This document shows positions 21,604 through 34,327 of a stretch of 64,000 bases of DNA, in pieces. Source of the stretch: Amaurobius ferox. Lineage: Eukaryota; Arthropoda; Arachnida; Araneae; Amaurobiidae. The notes beneath the pieces were generated by a model. The model was not told the DNA's origin. It worked only from the letters and a program-made list of their open reading frames with translations, and searched no databases. A program made the translations under genes and the position numbers. The stretch covers positions 102,517,455 to 102,581,454 of the forward strand of contig OX578152.1 of assembly GCA_951213105.1 (NCBI GenBank), read 5' to 3'. The number at the start of each line of letters is the position of its first letter. The first letter of the stretch is position 1.

Positions 21604-23337
21604 CTAAGGTTGGCTTACGAGAGCGAAGACGCTCTCATAAATAATATTTACTTTATCTATTTCGGTAGGAGCAGACAGAAGGGCACGTAGGGCATTCTTA
21701 AATGCCCTGCTAGTGACATCCATTCCGAATCTGTCTTCAAAACGGAAGAGATAATTTAAAAAGTCATCAGAGTCAGCATAATTAGTGTGTGCTCCTTTAG
21801 GTGCTGGTAATTTAGAGTTGACATTATTAGTCTTTTTGGGCGCCTCACTGCGTCCGGCTGTAGCGTTCGCGTAGGAGCGAAGCGGGTTGACAAGCTTTCG
21901 TGAGGAGGTAGAATTCAAGGGGGGGGGTTGAATTTAGGGAACTTGGGGCATTTACGGTAGGAGGCGGGATGCTCTCCTCCACAGTTGACACATTTGTAGG
22001 GGGCTTCGAATGGCTTTTGACTGTCCTTAGTTAAATGGGGTTGCGCACATTTCACGCAGTTGGGGGGGGGGAGATGACAGCCGTTGCTCGTGTGGAAATA
22101 AGATTGGCAACGGAAACATTGGACGACTTGCCTGGGTCCTCTGTACTTTTCAATTTGAATAATAATATTAAACAGGCTGGTTAAAGAATAGATTTTTCGT
22201 TGACAGGATTTTTTGCGATCTGCACGTAGAATAACGGCATATTGATCCTGTTGGTCTTGGGGCCCCTCGCCAACTGAGTGACACTAATTGGTCTGAACCC
22301 CAAGCACTCCTACTCGTGGGATATATCCGTTACGTCCTTGCAGATCGGGAGGCCACGGATAACTATTTTTAGGGGTTTCTGGTCGTCCAATAGGTAAGAC
22401 TTGAATTCTACCTTCTTTTCAATTAAAGACCTTTGAACAGCTATGTACTCTTCACGAGTGCTAACATGCACTTTTAAAAAATCACCAGCATTGGTTAATT
22501 TACTAGTAAGATTTTCAGCAATTTTGGTTAAGTCAGAGAGCAGCTGAGACCAATTTGTGGTCACGGCGACGAAGAAGGGGGGGGGGGGGGGCGGCGCTCC
22601 TTCTTAGGAGCGTCAGTAACATCATTTACATTTGAGTTATCAGGCGCCGGAATGTCCGGGTCTGGGAGAGAATCAATTTGAGGGGGGGGGGGGAGTTATT
22701 AGAAAGCAGAGCAGATTTCCTGCTGGCAGTGTGCCGTTTAGGCGGTTGCTGGAAGCCCTCATCGTCTACACCACGAGGGTGCTTTTTGGAGCTACTAGGC
22801 ACATTGTTAACATCATCAGAAATATTTACATTACTGGAATTAACATTGCTTGAATTAACATTGCTAGACACATTAGAATTAACATTGCTAGAAATAATAT
22901 TGCTGGTATCCGTAAGAGTCTGAGTGGCAGAGAAAGGGATAGAAGGAACAGAATAAAAGGAACAGAATAACTGCCGGAGGAGGGCCTCCGACATGTCTCA
23001 CCATAAGCAGGAAGGTTGAATTGCTGAACAAGTCCATTTAAAAGTCCTTCAGAGTGGGCCAGGCTGCCCAGGATTTCATCTTTTCCTTGGGTGTTGGGAA
23101 GCAGTCTGAGGCTTTAGTTCAGCTTCTTTATCAGCTTCCTGAGGTTGTCAGCAGCAGTCCTCGGGTCGTTAAGAAATCCAGTTAACGTATCATCTATTTC
23201 ATTTGTAGTAATATCCATATTTGCAGTAGAAATATCTATGTTCGCAGCAGAAATATCCATATTCGCAGTAGAAATGTCACCACGTGGGGATCGACCGGGT
23301 CAGGCTTAGTCACCTCACGTCGCGGTTGCGACGCCAT
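21604..23337 (-). pseudogene. Jockey ORF1: Gag-like protein with PRE_C2HC and zinc knuckles (broken)
   Basis: The likely start is the ATG at 23337 (MASQPRREVTKPDPVDP). A frame change near 23280 leads to a degenerate DISTANMDISAANIDIS repeat, and a TAA stop lies near 23115. Further frames carry an N/S-rich stretch (22800-22920), a PRE_C2HC-like region at 22310-22564 (FLKVHVSTREEYIAVQRSL, KPLKIVIRGLP) and zinc knuckles: CFRCQSYFHTSNGC (CX2CX4HX4C, about 22080-22122), then CVKC, and CVNCGGEHPASYRKC (about 21949-21993). The C-terminal part is at 21604-21918. Frame changes fall at G runs at 21919, 22062, 22577 and 22682. The family role is RNA binding and RNP formation. Confidence 0.9.
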
Positions 23338-23515
23338 TAAACGGGGCACCAGCACAAGTACAAACACACACCGACACTAAGAAAAGCACGGTAGATAGTC
23401 ACTTAATCCGCGGCGGCAGGGCCGATAAGCACACCGGTAGCAGGAGCACAGGAAAAAACAGGTTCTCGCAGCGGAGTCCAAGCACCGAAAGCAGTTGAAT
23501 GAGCAGTAGCGAATG
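23338..23515 (-). promoter_or_regulatory. Jockey 5' leader with presumed internal promoter
   Basis: About 178 bp between the element start (CATTCGCTACTGCTCATTC on the minus strand) and the ORF1 ATG. Jockey-clade elements normally carry an internal RNA polymerase II promoter with an initiator and downstream elements here. I can see the position and the CATTC-type start, but no motif that proves promoter activity. Confidence 0.45.
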
Positions 23516-26500
23516 TAAAACATATATCGGTACCAAATTCTCAAAATATAAAAATTTCATGTAAGCAATTTTTTCTCTATACTATATTCTATAGCAGTAG
23601 TCTTCAACCTTATTTGAGCCACGGGACATATTTTAGTTAGTTAGAGACACAGGAAAACATCTGCAAATACGTGTATCCTCGTAAAGATGAAAACGCTATA
23701 CAGTATCCTGAAATCAGCTGCATGTTGTATTTTTGAAGCTTGCTGTGTTTAATTAAGTCCCTGTATGTTTTTTCTGTTAATCCAACTAGCTGTGTCCTTT
23801 AATCGATGCAGCGTTGAGAAATGACATGAAGCCATTTTTAAGGTATTGACGAAAATATTCCTTATATAAAATATATCAATAAAATATTATTGGTACATAC
23901 TTACAGTCCCTATAAATAAAAATATTTTATTTTATATTTATATTTAACTATTTCATGTTCTGTGTGGTGAGAGCTGTTGTCCATTTAGGGCTTTACGAAT
24001 AACTGTCCAAATGACGGCTGGAAAATCAAATCGACCCATGATAACTAACATAAAATAAAATGAAAATTTAGACTTGATATGGAGGTTTGCCAGTATGAAA
24101 TGCATTTAAATTTTATGCAGGCTCTTTCATATTACTGAATATAAACATGATTTGTACCTCAAGAGAACTACGAATGAAAAAATGGACGTGGCCAAATAAA
24201 GGATTTGACACACATTGGCCCGACTTCGTACAGTATAATCTTATAGTTATTTTCTAAATAACACTTTTTCAAAAATATTTTATTGAATTCGAACTTAACT
24301 CGGTAGGGGAACTCCTAAGCTACCCACATATGATCATTTTTATTACATTTAACGATTTTTAATCCGCGTATTGTCTTTGCAGGTCCTACTGCCAATGAAC
24401 ATATGTCTGTGCGGATTTTTATGCCCAATAAAATGTCAGTAAGTTAAAGAATTAAATTTAGAATTACATAAAATGCAAATAAATCTTTTCTCTCCGAATA
24501 AAATTGCAAGGCTGCACGGATAAAAATATTACACATAATTTTTCCATACGCTAAAAGCAGTATTGTGTTTCGCTATTTGTATGCTGGAATGATAGTGTTG
24601 TTGGTAATTTCTTAACTTTTCTTTCTCTATTATACTATGTTCGGTTGTAATCAAGAAATAATACATTATTTATATACGAAAATTTATTGGGTTCAACCTA
24701 GGACTCTTTTCGTAGATCGACAAATTTACATAGTATGAAGAAATATAAGAAGTTGATATTTTTAAAAATCAATATGGCTGTTGTCATCAATTGAAATTGA
24801 CACGGGAACATCTGCAAATACGCGTATGCTTGTAAACGTAAAATCGCGATTCGACGTATTCTCGAATATCTGCTATTCGTTGTATTTTTCCTTAAAACTT
24901 ACTGTAATTATTTAAATCCCAATATGTTCTTTCTGCTCATTTCATCTAGCTGCGCCCTCTGTTGGATGCAGCGTTCTTGAAGGATGATCATTTATCGGCA
25001 CCGCTTATGATTAAACGAAAATATTTTAAATATAAAATACATTATTCAAATATTATCGATGTATGTTTTGAATCCGCATAAATACAAATACATCAATATA
25101 TACTTTTAGTAATAGGATGTTCTGTGGAACGATGAACGTTGTCTATTTAGGGCTTTACGAATAACCTGTCCAAATGACGGCTGTTAAATAAAATTGACAC
25201 ATGACCCTTCCGAATATAAATAAAATTAAATAAAATAAAAAATTTAGACTTGAAATGGCAGTATTTTTGCCAATACGAAATTCTCACCGTAAATTTATTT
25301 CAATTTTTGAAAGAAGTTTCCCTAGCCACTTTTTTACTTTCTAAAATAGCGATTCAAAATGGAATAATTTGATAAAATTTTGCACAGACTCCTATCTCTC
25401 ATATTTCTGAAAATAAAAACTATTTTTTAACAGGAGAAATCCGAATATAAAAATGGACATGGCCAAATCAACTACTAATACTTGTTGGACAGGCTTTATA
25501 CAATATAATTTTCTAAATATTTTCTACGTAATACTTCTTCTAAAATCTTTTGAACTCGTTAGGGAAACACATTAGCTGGCCACATCTGATCCTTTGTATC
25601 ATATTTGTCGATTTTAAATCATACATATTATCTGTGCAGGTCCTATTGCCAATGAGCAATTGCATGTGCAGATCTTTATACCTAATGTCAGTATGTTCAA
25701 GAATAAAATTCGGCAGTACATAAAATTCTGAGAAAACTGTTCGCTCCGAATAAAAATGCAAGGCTGGATGGAAAAAGGATTATGCATTATTTCTCTATAC
25801 GATGAAAAGCAATATTTTGTTTCGCCATTTACATGCTGGAATGCAATTTCTTCACTTTTCTTTCTGTTTTATGCTATATTCGGTTATAGTCAAGAAATAA
25901 AACATTATTTTGAATGAGAAGATCGATCTTCAACACAGGACTTTTTTTCATAGATCAACAAATTTGCATATTGTGAGGAAACACATGTTGGTATCTTTAA
26001 AAATCGACATGGCTGTTGTCACCAATTAAAAGAGACTGGAGTGTGTCTCCCCTCGACCTTCTCATAGCAGATGCATTTTTAAGTAGCTTGTTATTTATTA
26101 TTATTATTATTATTATTATTTTCAAATATTGTAAGAAATGAAATTAAAAAATCTGCATCGTTGTTTGAAATGATCGCAATTAAATTGTTCATCTTAACGA
26201 TTTTTTTCATGTATCGCTGATAACTCAAATGAATGAAACAGTTATGTTTCTTGATTATTGAGCCAAAAATAACCTCTTTTGTGGTAATTAAGTAAAATTT
26301 TGTCCCATGTTGCCATGCTAAGAAAATATAAAATTTCGAAAAAAAATTCGCAGTGTCAGCTCGAATTTCAAAAATTTTCCAGTTCTAGATATTTCGTTAA
26401 CAAAGCCGGACAAAAAATTTTGTGGTAATCCATTACGATCTGTGGCAGCTATCGAGAACAAGAAATATCGAACATAGACCGTCGGACATAACTCTTAAAT

Positions 26501-27926
26501 AATTTATTGAATTCGAACCTGACCCCTAAGCTACCCACCTTAGCTACCCACCTGACTCCTAAGCTACCTGGTAGGGGAACTCCTAAGCTACCCCATATGA
26601 TCCATTTTATTACATTTAACGATTTTAAATCCGACGTATTACTTGTGCAGGTCCTACTGCCAATGCCAATATATGATTGTGCGGATCTTTATGCCTAATA
26701 AAATGTCAGTAAATTCAAAAATTAAATTTAGCAGCACATAACATGCCAATAAATATTTTCGCTCCGAATAAAATTGCAAGGCTGGACGTAAAAAAAGATT
26801 ATACATAATTTTTCCATAAGCTGAAAAGCAATATTGTGCTTCCCTATGCTCGAATGATACTGCAATATTGTGCTTCGCCATTTACATGCAGGAATGAAAG
26901 TACTTTAAATGGCAATTTCTTAACTTTTCTTTCTCTATTACACTATGTTCAGTTACAGTCAAGAAATAATACATTATTTAAAATGAGAAACTCTATTGCA
27001 CTCAACACTGAACTTTTTTCATGGATCTGTAAATTTACATATTGTGAGGAAATATAAGTTGATATCTTTAAAAATCGATATACCTGTTGTCACCAATTAA
27101 AACAGACAGGAGTATGTTTCCACTAAAACTTCTCATACCAGAATTCATATTTAAATAGCTTGATATTTTTCTGCAAATTTTCCAAAAACATTTCTGTTCG
27201 TTGGTCGTATTTTTAGCATGTAGAACATAAAATTTGTTTTACATAAAATTTACTGTATTTAATTAAGCCCAGTATGTTCTTTCTGCTTATTTCAACTAGC
27301 TGCACCCACTATTCGGTGCAGCGCTCTTGAGAAGTGGGATGAGAACATTATTAATGTATAGACGAAAATATTTCTTATATAAAATATATCATTAAAATAT
27401 TATCGAAGCATATTTACAGTCCGCATAAATAAAAGTATTTTATTTTATAAAAATATTTAACAATTCCATGTTCTGTGGGCCAGTAGCTGTTGTCTATTTT
27501 GAGCTATACAAATAAATATCCAAATGACGATTGTTACATAAAATTGACCCATGACCGTCGGGTTATAAATAACATAAAATAAAATGAAAATGTAGACTTG
27601 ATATGACAGGAGTTTAGCAAATATGAAATGAAAACCGTAGAGTTATTTCAATTTTTGAAATTTTCTCAGGATCTCTTCTCAGGATTTCAGTTTGGTATCT
27701 AAAATCTGGATTCGGCATGAAATAATCTGATTAAAATTTTACGCAGACTCTCCTCTTTCATATTACTGAATATAAAAACTTCTTGTACCTCAAGAAAACT
27801 ACAAATGAAAAAATGAGGTGGCCAAATAAACGAATGATACATGTTGGCACTGCTTCATACAGTTCGATCTTATAGATATTTTCTAAATAATACTTTTTGA
27901 AAAATCTTTTATTGAATTCGAACCTG
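23516..27926. repeat. Array units 2-4, more diverged part
   Basis: The first unit resumes after the Jockey element (GGTACCAAATTCTCAAAATA), then anchors occur at 24301, 25555 and 26570. The unit from 25555 contains R (26035-26505) with a (TTA)n run at about 26096-26122, cut off at TAACTCTTAAATAATTTATT and joined directly to the end of the unit. At 26515-26575 the short block CTAAGCTACC is locally triplicated. Spacing is about 1.0-1.36 kb. Confidence 0.85.
27299..27322. repeat. Conserved 24-bp dyad of the array monomers (example)
   Basis: GCTGCACC, an 8-base spacer, then GGTGCAGC: a perfect inverted repeat in AT-rich surroundings. Related dyads sit at the same place in most other units, near 23797, 24956, 28561, 29858, 31131, 32459, 33719, 35793 and 40171, with type A units reading GCTGCGCC..AGTGCAGC. 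This could be a protein-binding or structural site; its function is unknown. Confidence 0.75.
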
Positions 27927-30900
27927 ACTCGGTAGGCGAACTCATAAGCTGCCCATATCTGATTCTTTTTACTACATTTATCGATTTTAAATCAGACATA
28001 TTGCCTGTGCAGGTCCTACTGCCAATGCGCATTTGACTGCGCAGATCTTTATGCCTAAAAATGTCAGTAAGTTCAAGAATTAAATTTAGCAGCACGTAAT
28101 ATGGTTAAAGTCTTTTTGCTCAGAATAAAAATGCAAGGCTGCACTGAAAATGATTATGCATAATTTCTCTATACGCTAAAAATCAATATTGTGTTTCTGT
28201 ATTTGTATGTTGGAATAATACTGTTGTTCGTAATTTCTTAACTTTTCTTTCTCTATTATACCATGTTCGATTGTAATCAAGAAATAATAAATTATTTTAA
28301 ATGAGGAAATCTATTGTGTTCAACACAGGCCTCTTTTAGTAGATCGACAAAATTTACATATTATGAAGAAATATAAGAAGTTGATATTTTTAAAAATCAA
28401 TATGCCTGTTGTCATCAATTAAAATTAACACGGGCACATCTGCAAATACGCGTATCCTCGTAAACATGAAATCGCGATTCAACTTATTCTCGAATCTGCT
28501 ACATGAAGTATTTTTACTTAAAACTTACTGTACTTAATTAAATCCTTGTATGCTTTTCTGTTTATTTCGTGCTGCGCCCTCTATTGAGTGCAGCGTTCTT
28601 GAGAGAGGTGGATAAACAAAGTGAACTGCTTGATTAAACAAAAATATGTTTAATATAAAATATATTATTGAAATATTATCGGTGTATGTTTAGAATCAGC
28701 ATAAATACAAATATATCAATATATACTTTTAATAACGGGATGTTCGGTGGAACGATGACTGTAGTCTATTTAGGACTTTACGAATAATCTGTCCAAATTT
28801 CGACTGTTAAATAAAATTGACACATGACCCTTGGGGCCATAAATAAAATAAAATAAAATAAACATTCAGACTTGATATGGCAGTATTTTTGCCAATACGA
28901 AATTCTCACCGAAAACTCAGTTCAATTTTTGAAAATTTCCCTAGCCACTTTCATACTTTCTAAAATGGCGATTCAAAATGAATTAATTTGATAAAATTTT
29001 GCACAGACGCCTATCTCTCATATTTCTGAAAATAAAAACTATTTAATAACAAGAGAACTCCGAATGGAAAAATGGACATGGCCGAATCAATTATTAATAC
29101 TTGTTGGACAGGCTTAATACAATATAATTTTCTAAATATTTTCTACGTAATACTTCTTCCAAAATCTTTCGAACCTGACTGGGTAGAGAAACACATTAGC
29201 TGGCCACATCTGATCATTTTTATTACATTTATCGATTTTAAATCAGACATATTACCTGTGCAGGTCCTATTGTCTATGAGCATTTGCCTGTGCAGATCTT
29301 TACGCCTAGTAAAAAGTCAGTAAGTTCAGGAATTAAATTTGGCTGTACATAAAGTGCCGAGAAAAATTTTCACTCAGAATAAAAAGGCAAGGCTGGATGG
29401 GAAAGTGTTTATGCATTATTTCTTCATACGCTGAAAAGCAATATTGTGCTTCGCCATTTACATGCAGGAATGAAAGTACTTTAAATGGCAATTTCTTAAC
29501 TTTTCTTTGTCTATTACACTATGTTCAGTTACAGTCAAGAAATAATACATTATGTAAAATGAGAAACTCTATTGCGCTCAACACCGAACTTTTTTCATGG
29601 ATCTGTAAATTTACGTATTGTGAGGAAATATAAGTTTATATCTTTAAAAATCGATATGCCTGTTGTCACCAATTAAAACAGACAGGAGTATGTCTCCACT
29701 CGAACTTCTCATACCAGAATTCATATTTAAATAGCTTGATATTTTTCTGCAAATTTTCCAAAAACATTTCTGTTCGTTGGTCGTATTTTTAGCATGCAGA
29801 ACATAAAATTTACTGTATTTAATTAAGCCCAGTATGTTCTTTCTGCTTTTTTCAACTAGCTGCACCTACAATTCGGTGCAGCGCTCTTGAGAAGTGGGAT
29901 GAGAACATTATTAATGAATAGACGAAAATATTTCTTATATAAAATATATCATTAAAATATTATCGATGCATATTTACAGTCCCCATAAATAAAAGTATTT
30001 TATTTTATAATAATATTTAACAATTCCATGTTCTGTGGGTCAGTAGCTGTTGTCTATTTTGGGCTATACAAAAAACTATCCAAATGACGATTGCTACATA
30101 AAATTGACCCATGACCGTCGGGTTATAAATAACATGAAATAAAATGAAAATGTAGACTTGATATGACAGGAGTTTAGCAAATATGAAATGAAAACCGTAA
30201 AGTTATTTCAATTTTTGAAATTTTCTCAGGATCTCTTCTCAGGATTTCAGTTTGGTATCTAAAATCTGGATTCGGCATGAAATAATCTGATTAAAATTTA
30301 CGCAGACTCCTCTTTCATATTACTGAATATAAAAACTGCTTGTACCTCAAGAAAACTACAAATGAAAAAATGAGGTGGCCCAATAAACGAATGATACATG
30401 TTGGCAATGCTTCATACAGTTTAATCTTATAGATATTTTCTAAATAATACTTTTTCAAAAACCTTTTATTGAATTCGAACCTGACTCGGTAGGGAAACTT
30501 ATAAGCTGCCCATATCTGATCCTTTTTACTACATTTATCGATTTTAAATCAGACATATTGCCTGTGCAGGTCTTACTATCAATCCTCATTTGTCTGTGCA
30601 GATCTTTATGCCTAATAAAATGTCAGTAAATTCAAGAATTAAATTTAGCAACACATAATATGCCAATAAATCTTTTCGCTGAGAATAAAAATGCAAGGCT
30701 GTATTGAAACAAGTTTATGCATATTTTCTCCATACGCTGAAAAGCAATAATGTGTTTCGGTATTTTTATGCTGGAATGATACTGCTGTTGGTAGTTTCTT
30801 TACTTTTCTTTCTCTATTATGCTATGTTCGGTTGTAATCAAGAAATAATACATAACTTTAAATGCGAAAATCTATTGTGTTTTACACAGGACTCTTTTCG

Positions 30901-33900
30901 TAGATCGACAAAATTTACATATTATGAAGAAATATAAGAAGTTGATATTTTTAAAAATCAATATGCCTGTTGTCATCAATTAAATTTAACACGGGCACAT
31001 CTGCAAATACGCGTATCCTCGTAAACATGAAATCGCGATTTAACTTATCCTCGAATCTGCTACATGAAGTATTTTTACTTAAAACTTACTGTACTTAATT
31101 AGATCCTTGTATGCTTTTCTGCTTATTTCGTGCTGCGCCCTCTATTGAGTGCAGCGTTCTTGAGAGAGATGGACAGTCAAGCATAACTGCATGATTAAAC
31201 AAAAATATGATTAATATAAAATATATTATTGAAATATTATCGGTGTATGTTTAGAATCCGCATAAATACAAATATATCAATATATACTTTTAATAACAGG
31301 ATGTTCGGTGGAACGATGACTGTAGTCTATTTAGGACTTTACGAATAATCTGTCCAAATTCCGACTGTTAAATAAAATTGACAAATGACCCTTGGGGCCA
31401 TAAATAAAATAAAATAAAATAAACATTCAGACTTGATATGGCAGTATTTTTGCCAATACGAAATTCTCACCGAAAACTCAGTTCAATTTTTGAAAATTTC
31501 CCTAGCCACTTTCATACTTTCTAAAATGGCGATTCAAAATGAATTAATTTGATAAAATTTTGCACAGACGCCTATCTCTCATATTTCTGAAAATAAAAAC
31601 TATTTAATAACAAGAGAACTCCGAATGGAAAAATGGACATGGCCGAATCAATTATTAATACTTGTTGGACAGGCTTAATACAATATAATTTTCTAAATAT
31701 TTTCTACGTAATACTTCTTCCAAAATCTATCGAACCTGCCTGGGTAGGGAAACACATTAGCTGGCCACATCTGATCCTTTTTATTACATTTATCGATTTT
31801 AAATCAGACATATTACCTCTGCAGGTCCTATTGTCTATGAGCATTTGCCTGTGCAGATCTTTACGCCTAGTAAAAAGTCAGTAAGTTCAGGAATTAAATT
31901 TGGCAGTACATAAAGTGCCGAGAAAATTTTTTCACTCAGAATAAAAATGCAAGGCTGGATGGGAAAGTGTTTATGCATTATTTCTGCATACGCTCAAAAG
32001 CAATATTGTGCTTCGCCATTTACATGCAGGATTGAAACTCCTTTAAATGGCAATTTCTTAACTTTTCTTTCTGTATTATGCTATATTCTGTTACAGTAAA
32101 AATATAATACATTATTTTAAATGAGAAACTCTATTGCGCTCAATACCGGCCTTTTTGCATAGATCTATAAACATACATATTGTGAGGTATGTTACATAAG
32201 TTGTTGTGAGGTATATGGTACATAAGTTGATATCTTAAAATTTCAATATGCCTGTTGTCACCAATTAAAACAGACAGGAGTATGTCTCCCCTCGAACTTC
32301 TCATACCAGAATTCATATTTAAATAGCTTGATTTTTTTTCTGCAAATTTTGCAAAAACATTTCTGTCCGTTGGTCGTATTTTTAGCATGTAGAATTTTTA
32401 CATAAAATTTCCTGTATTTAATTAAGCCCAGTATGTTTTTTCTGCTTATTTCAACTAGCTGCACCCACTATTCGGTGTAGCGCTCTTGAGAAGTGGGATG
32501 AGAACATTTTTAATAAATAGACGAAAATATTTCATATATAAAATATAACATTATAATATTATCGATGTATATTTACAGTCCGCATAAAAAACAGTCTTTT
32601 ATTTTATGATTATATTTAACAATTCCATGTTCTGTGGGTCGGTAGCTGTTGTCTATTTAGGGCTATACAAATAACTATCCAAATGACGATTGTTAAATAA
32701 AATTGACCCATGACTGTCGGGCCATAAATAACATAAAATAAAATGAAAATGTAGACTTGATATTACAGGAGTTTTGCAAATATGAATTGAAAACCGTAAA
32801 ATTATTTCAATTTTTGAAATTTTCTCAGGACACATTTTGGTATCTAAAATCTGGATTTGACATGAAATAACCTGATTAAAATTTTACGCACACTTTCCTC
32901 TTTCATATTACTGAAAATAAAAACTACTTGTTACCTCAAGAAAACTACAAATGAAAAATGAGGTGCCCAAATAAACGAATGATACATGTTGGTACTGCTT
33001 CATACAGTTTAATCTTATAGATATTTTCTAAATAATACTTTTTCAAAAATCTTTTATTGAATTCGAACCTGACTCGGTAGGCGAACTCATAAGCTGTCCA
33101 TATCTGATACTTTTTACTACATTTATCGATTTTAAATTAGACATATTGCCTGTGCAGGTCCTACTGCCAATGCGCATTTGACTGTGCAGATCTTTATGCC
33201 TAAAAATGTCAGTAAGTTCCAAGAATTAAATTTAGCAGCACGTAATATGGTTAAAGTCTTTTTGCTCAGAATAAAAATGCAAAGCTGCACTGAGAATGAT
33301 TATGCATAATTTCTCTATACGCTAAAAATCAATATTGTGTTTCCGTATTTGTATGTTGGAATAATACTGTTGTTGGTAATTTCTTAACTTTTCTTTCTCT
33401 ATTATACCATGTTCGATTGTAATAAAGAAATATTAAATTATTTTAAATGAGGAAATCTATTGTTTTCATCACAGGACTCTTTTAGCAGATCGACAAAATT
33501 TACATATTATGAAGAAATATAAGAAGTTGATATTTTTAAAAATCAATATGCCTGTTGTCATCAATTAAAATTAACACGAGCACATCTGCAAATACGCGTA
33601 TCCTTGTAAACATGAAATCGCGATTCAACTTATCCTAGAATCTGCTACATGAAGTATTTTTACTTAAAACTTACTGTCTTAATTAGATCCCAGTATGCTT
33701 TTCTGCTTATTTCATCTAGCTGCGCCCTCTATTGGGTGCAGCGTTCTCGAGAGAGGCGGATAATCAAGTACAAAAACATGACTAAACAAAAATATGTTTA
33801 ATATAAAATATATTATTGAAATATTATCGGAGTATGTTTAGAGTCCGCATAAATACAAATATATCAATATATACTTTTAATAATAGGATGTTCGGTGGAA

Positions 33901-34327
33901 CGATGACTGTAGTCTATTTAGGGCTTTACGATAAACCTGTCCAAATTCCGACTGTTAAATAAAAGTGACACATGACCCTTCGGGCCATAAATAAAATAAA
34001 ATAAAATAAACATTCAGACTTGATATGGCAGTATTTTTGCCAATACGAAATTCTCACCGAAAACTCAGTTCAATTTTTGAAAATTTCCCTAGCCACTTTC
34101 ATACTTTCTAAAATAGCGATTCAAAATGAATTAATTTGATAAAATTTTACACAGACTCCTATCTCTCATATTTCTGAAAATAAAAACTATTTATTAACAA
34201 GAGAACTCCGAATTGAAAAATGGACATGGCCAAATCAACTATTAATACTTGTTGGACAGACTTAATACAATATAATTTCCTAAATAATATCTACGTAATA
34301 CTTCTTCCAACATGTTTCGAACCTGAT
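27927..34327. repeat. Higher-order repeat: A/B monomers alternating, ~2.57-kb period
   Basis: Monomers alternate between type A (anchors 27927, 30485 and 33073, with CATAAGCTGCCCATATCTGA-like anchors and a TGAAGAAATATAAGAAGTTG block) and type B (29178, 31740 and 34328, with ACACATTAGCTGGCCACATC and an ACAGACAGGAGTATGTCTCC stub of R). Monomer lengths are about 1.25-1.33 kb. Same-type anchors are 2558, 2588, 2562 and 2588 bp apart. Long stretches such as 28861-29170 and 31421-31730 are nearly identical, whereas A and B differ much more. That is the signature of a dimer amplified after the monomers diverged. Confidence 0.9.

Larger units (their letters stand above)
18473..23515 (-). mobile_element. 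Jockey-type non-LTR retrotransposon, near full length (5.04 kb)
   Basis: A complete-looking element on the minus strand, flanked by a perfect 13-bp duplication, TAAAACATATATC, at 18460-18472 and 23516-23528. The flanks join to restore the GGACGTCCTAAAACATATAT..GGTACC context seen at the intact sites near 37630 and 41850. The 5' end (23515, minus strand CATTCGCTACTGC) is followed by a ~178-bp leader, ORF1 (Gag-like) and ORF2 (endonuclease plus reverse transcriptase), then a ~430-bp 3' region. The 3' tail has no poly(A); it ends in two CCTTGAGAT-type repeats. Both ORFs are broken, mostly at G runs (C runs in the sense strand), so the copy is not autonomous as sequenced. Confidence 0.95.

Noticed and set aside
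29072..29323. Recurring MDMAESIINTCWTGL.. open frame as a conserved small protein
   Set aside because: It recurs only because the array unit recurs; other copies are interrupted or differ in length, and no domain or codon-pattern evidence was seen.
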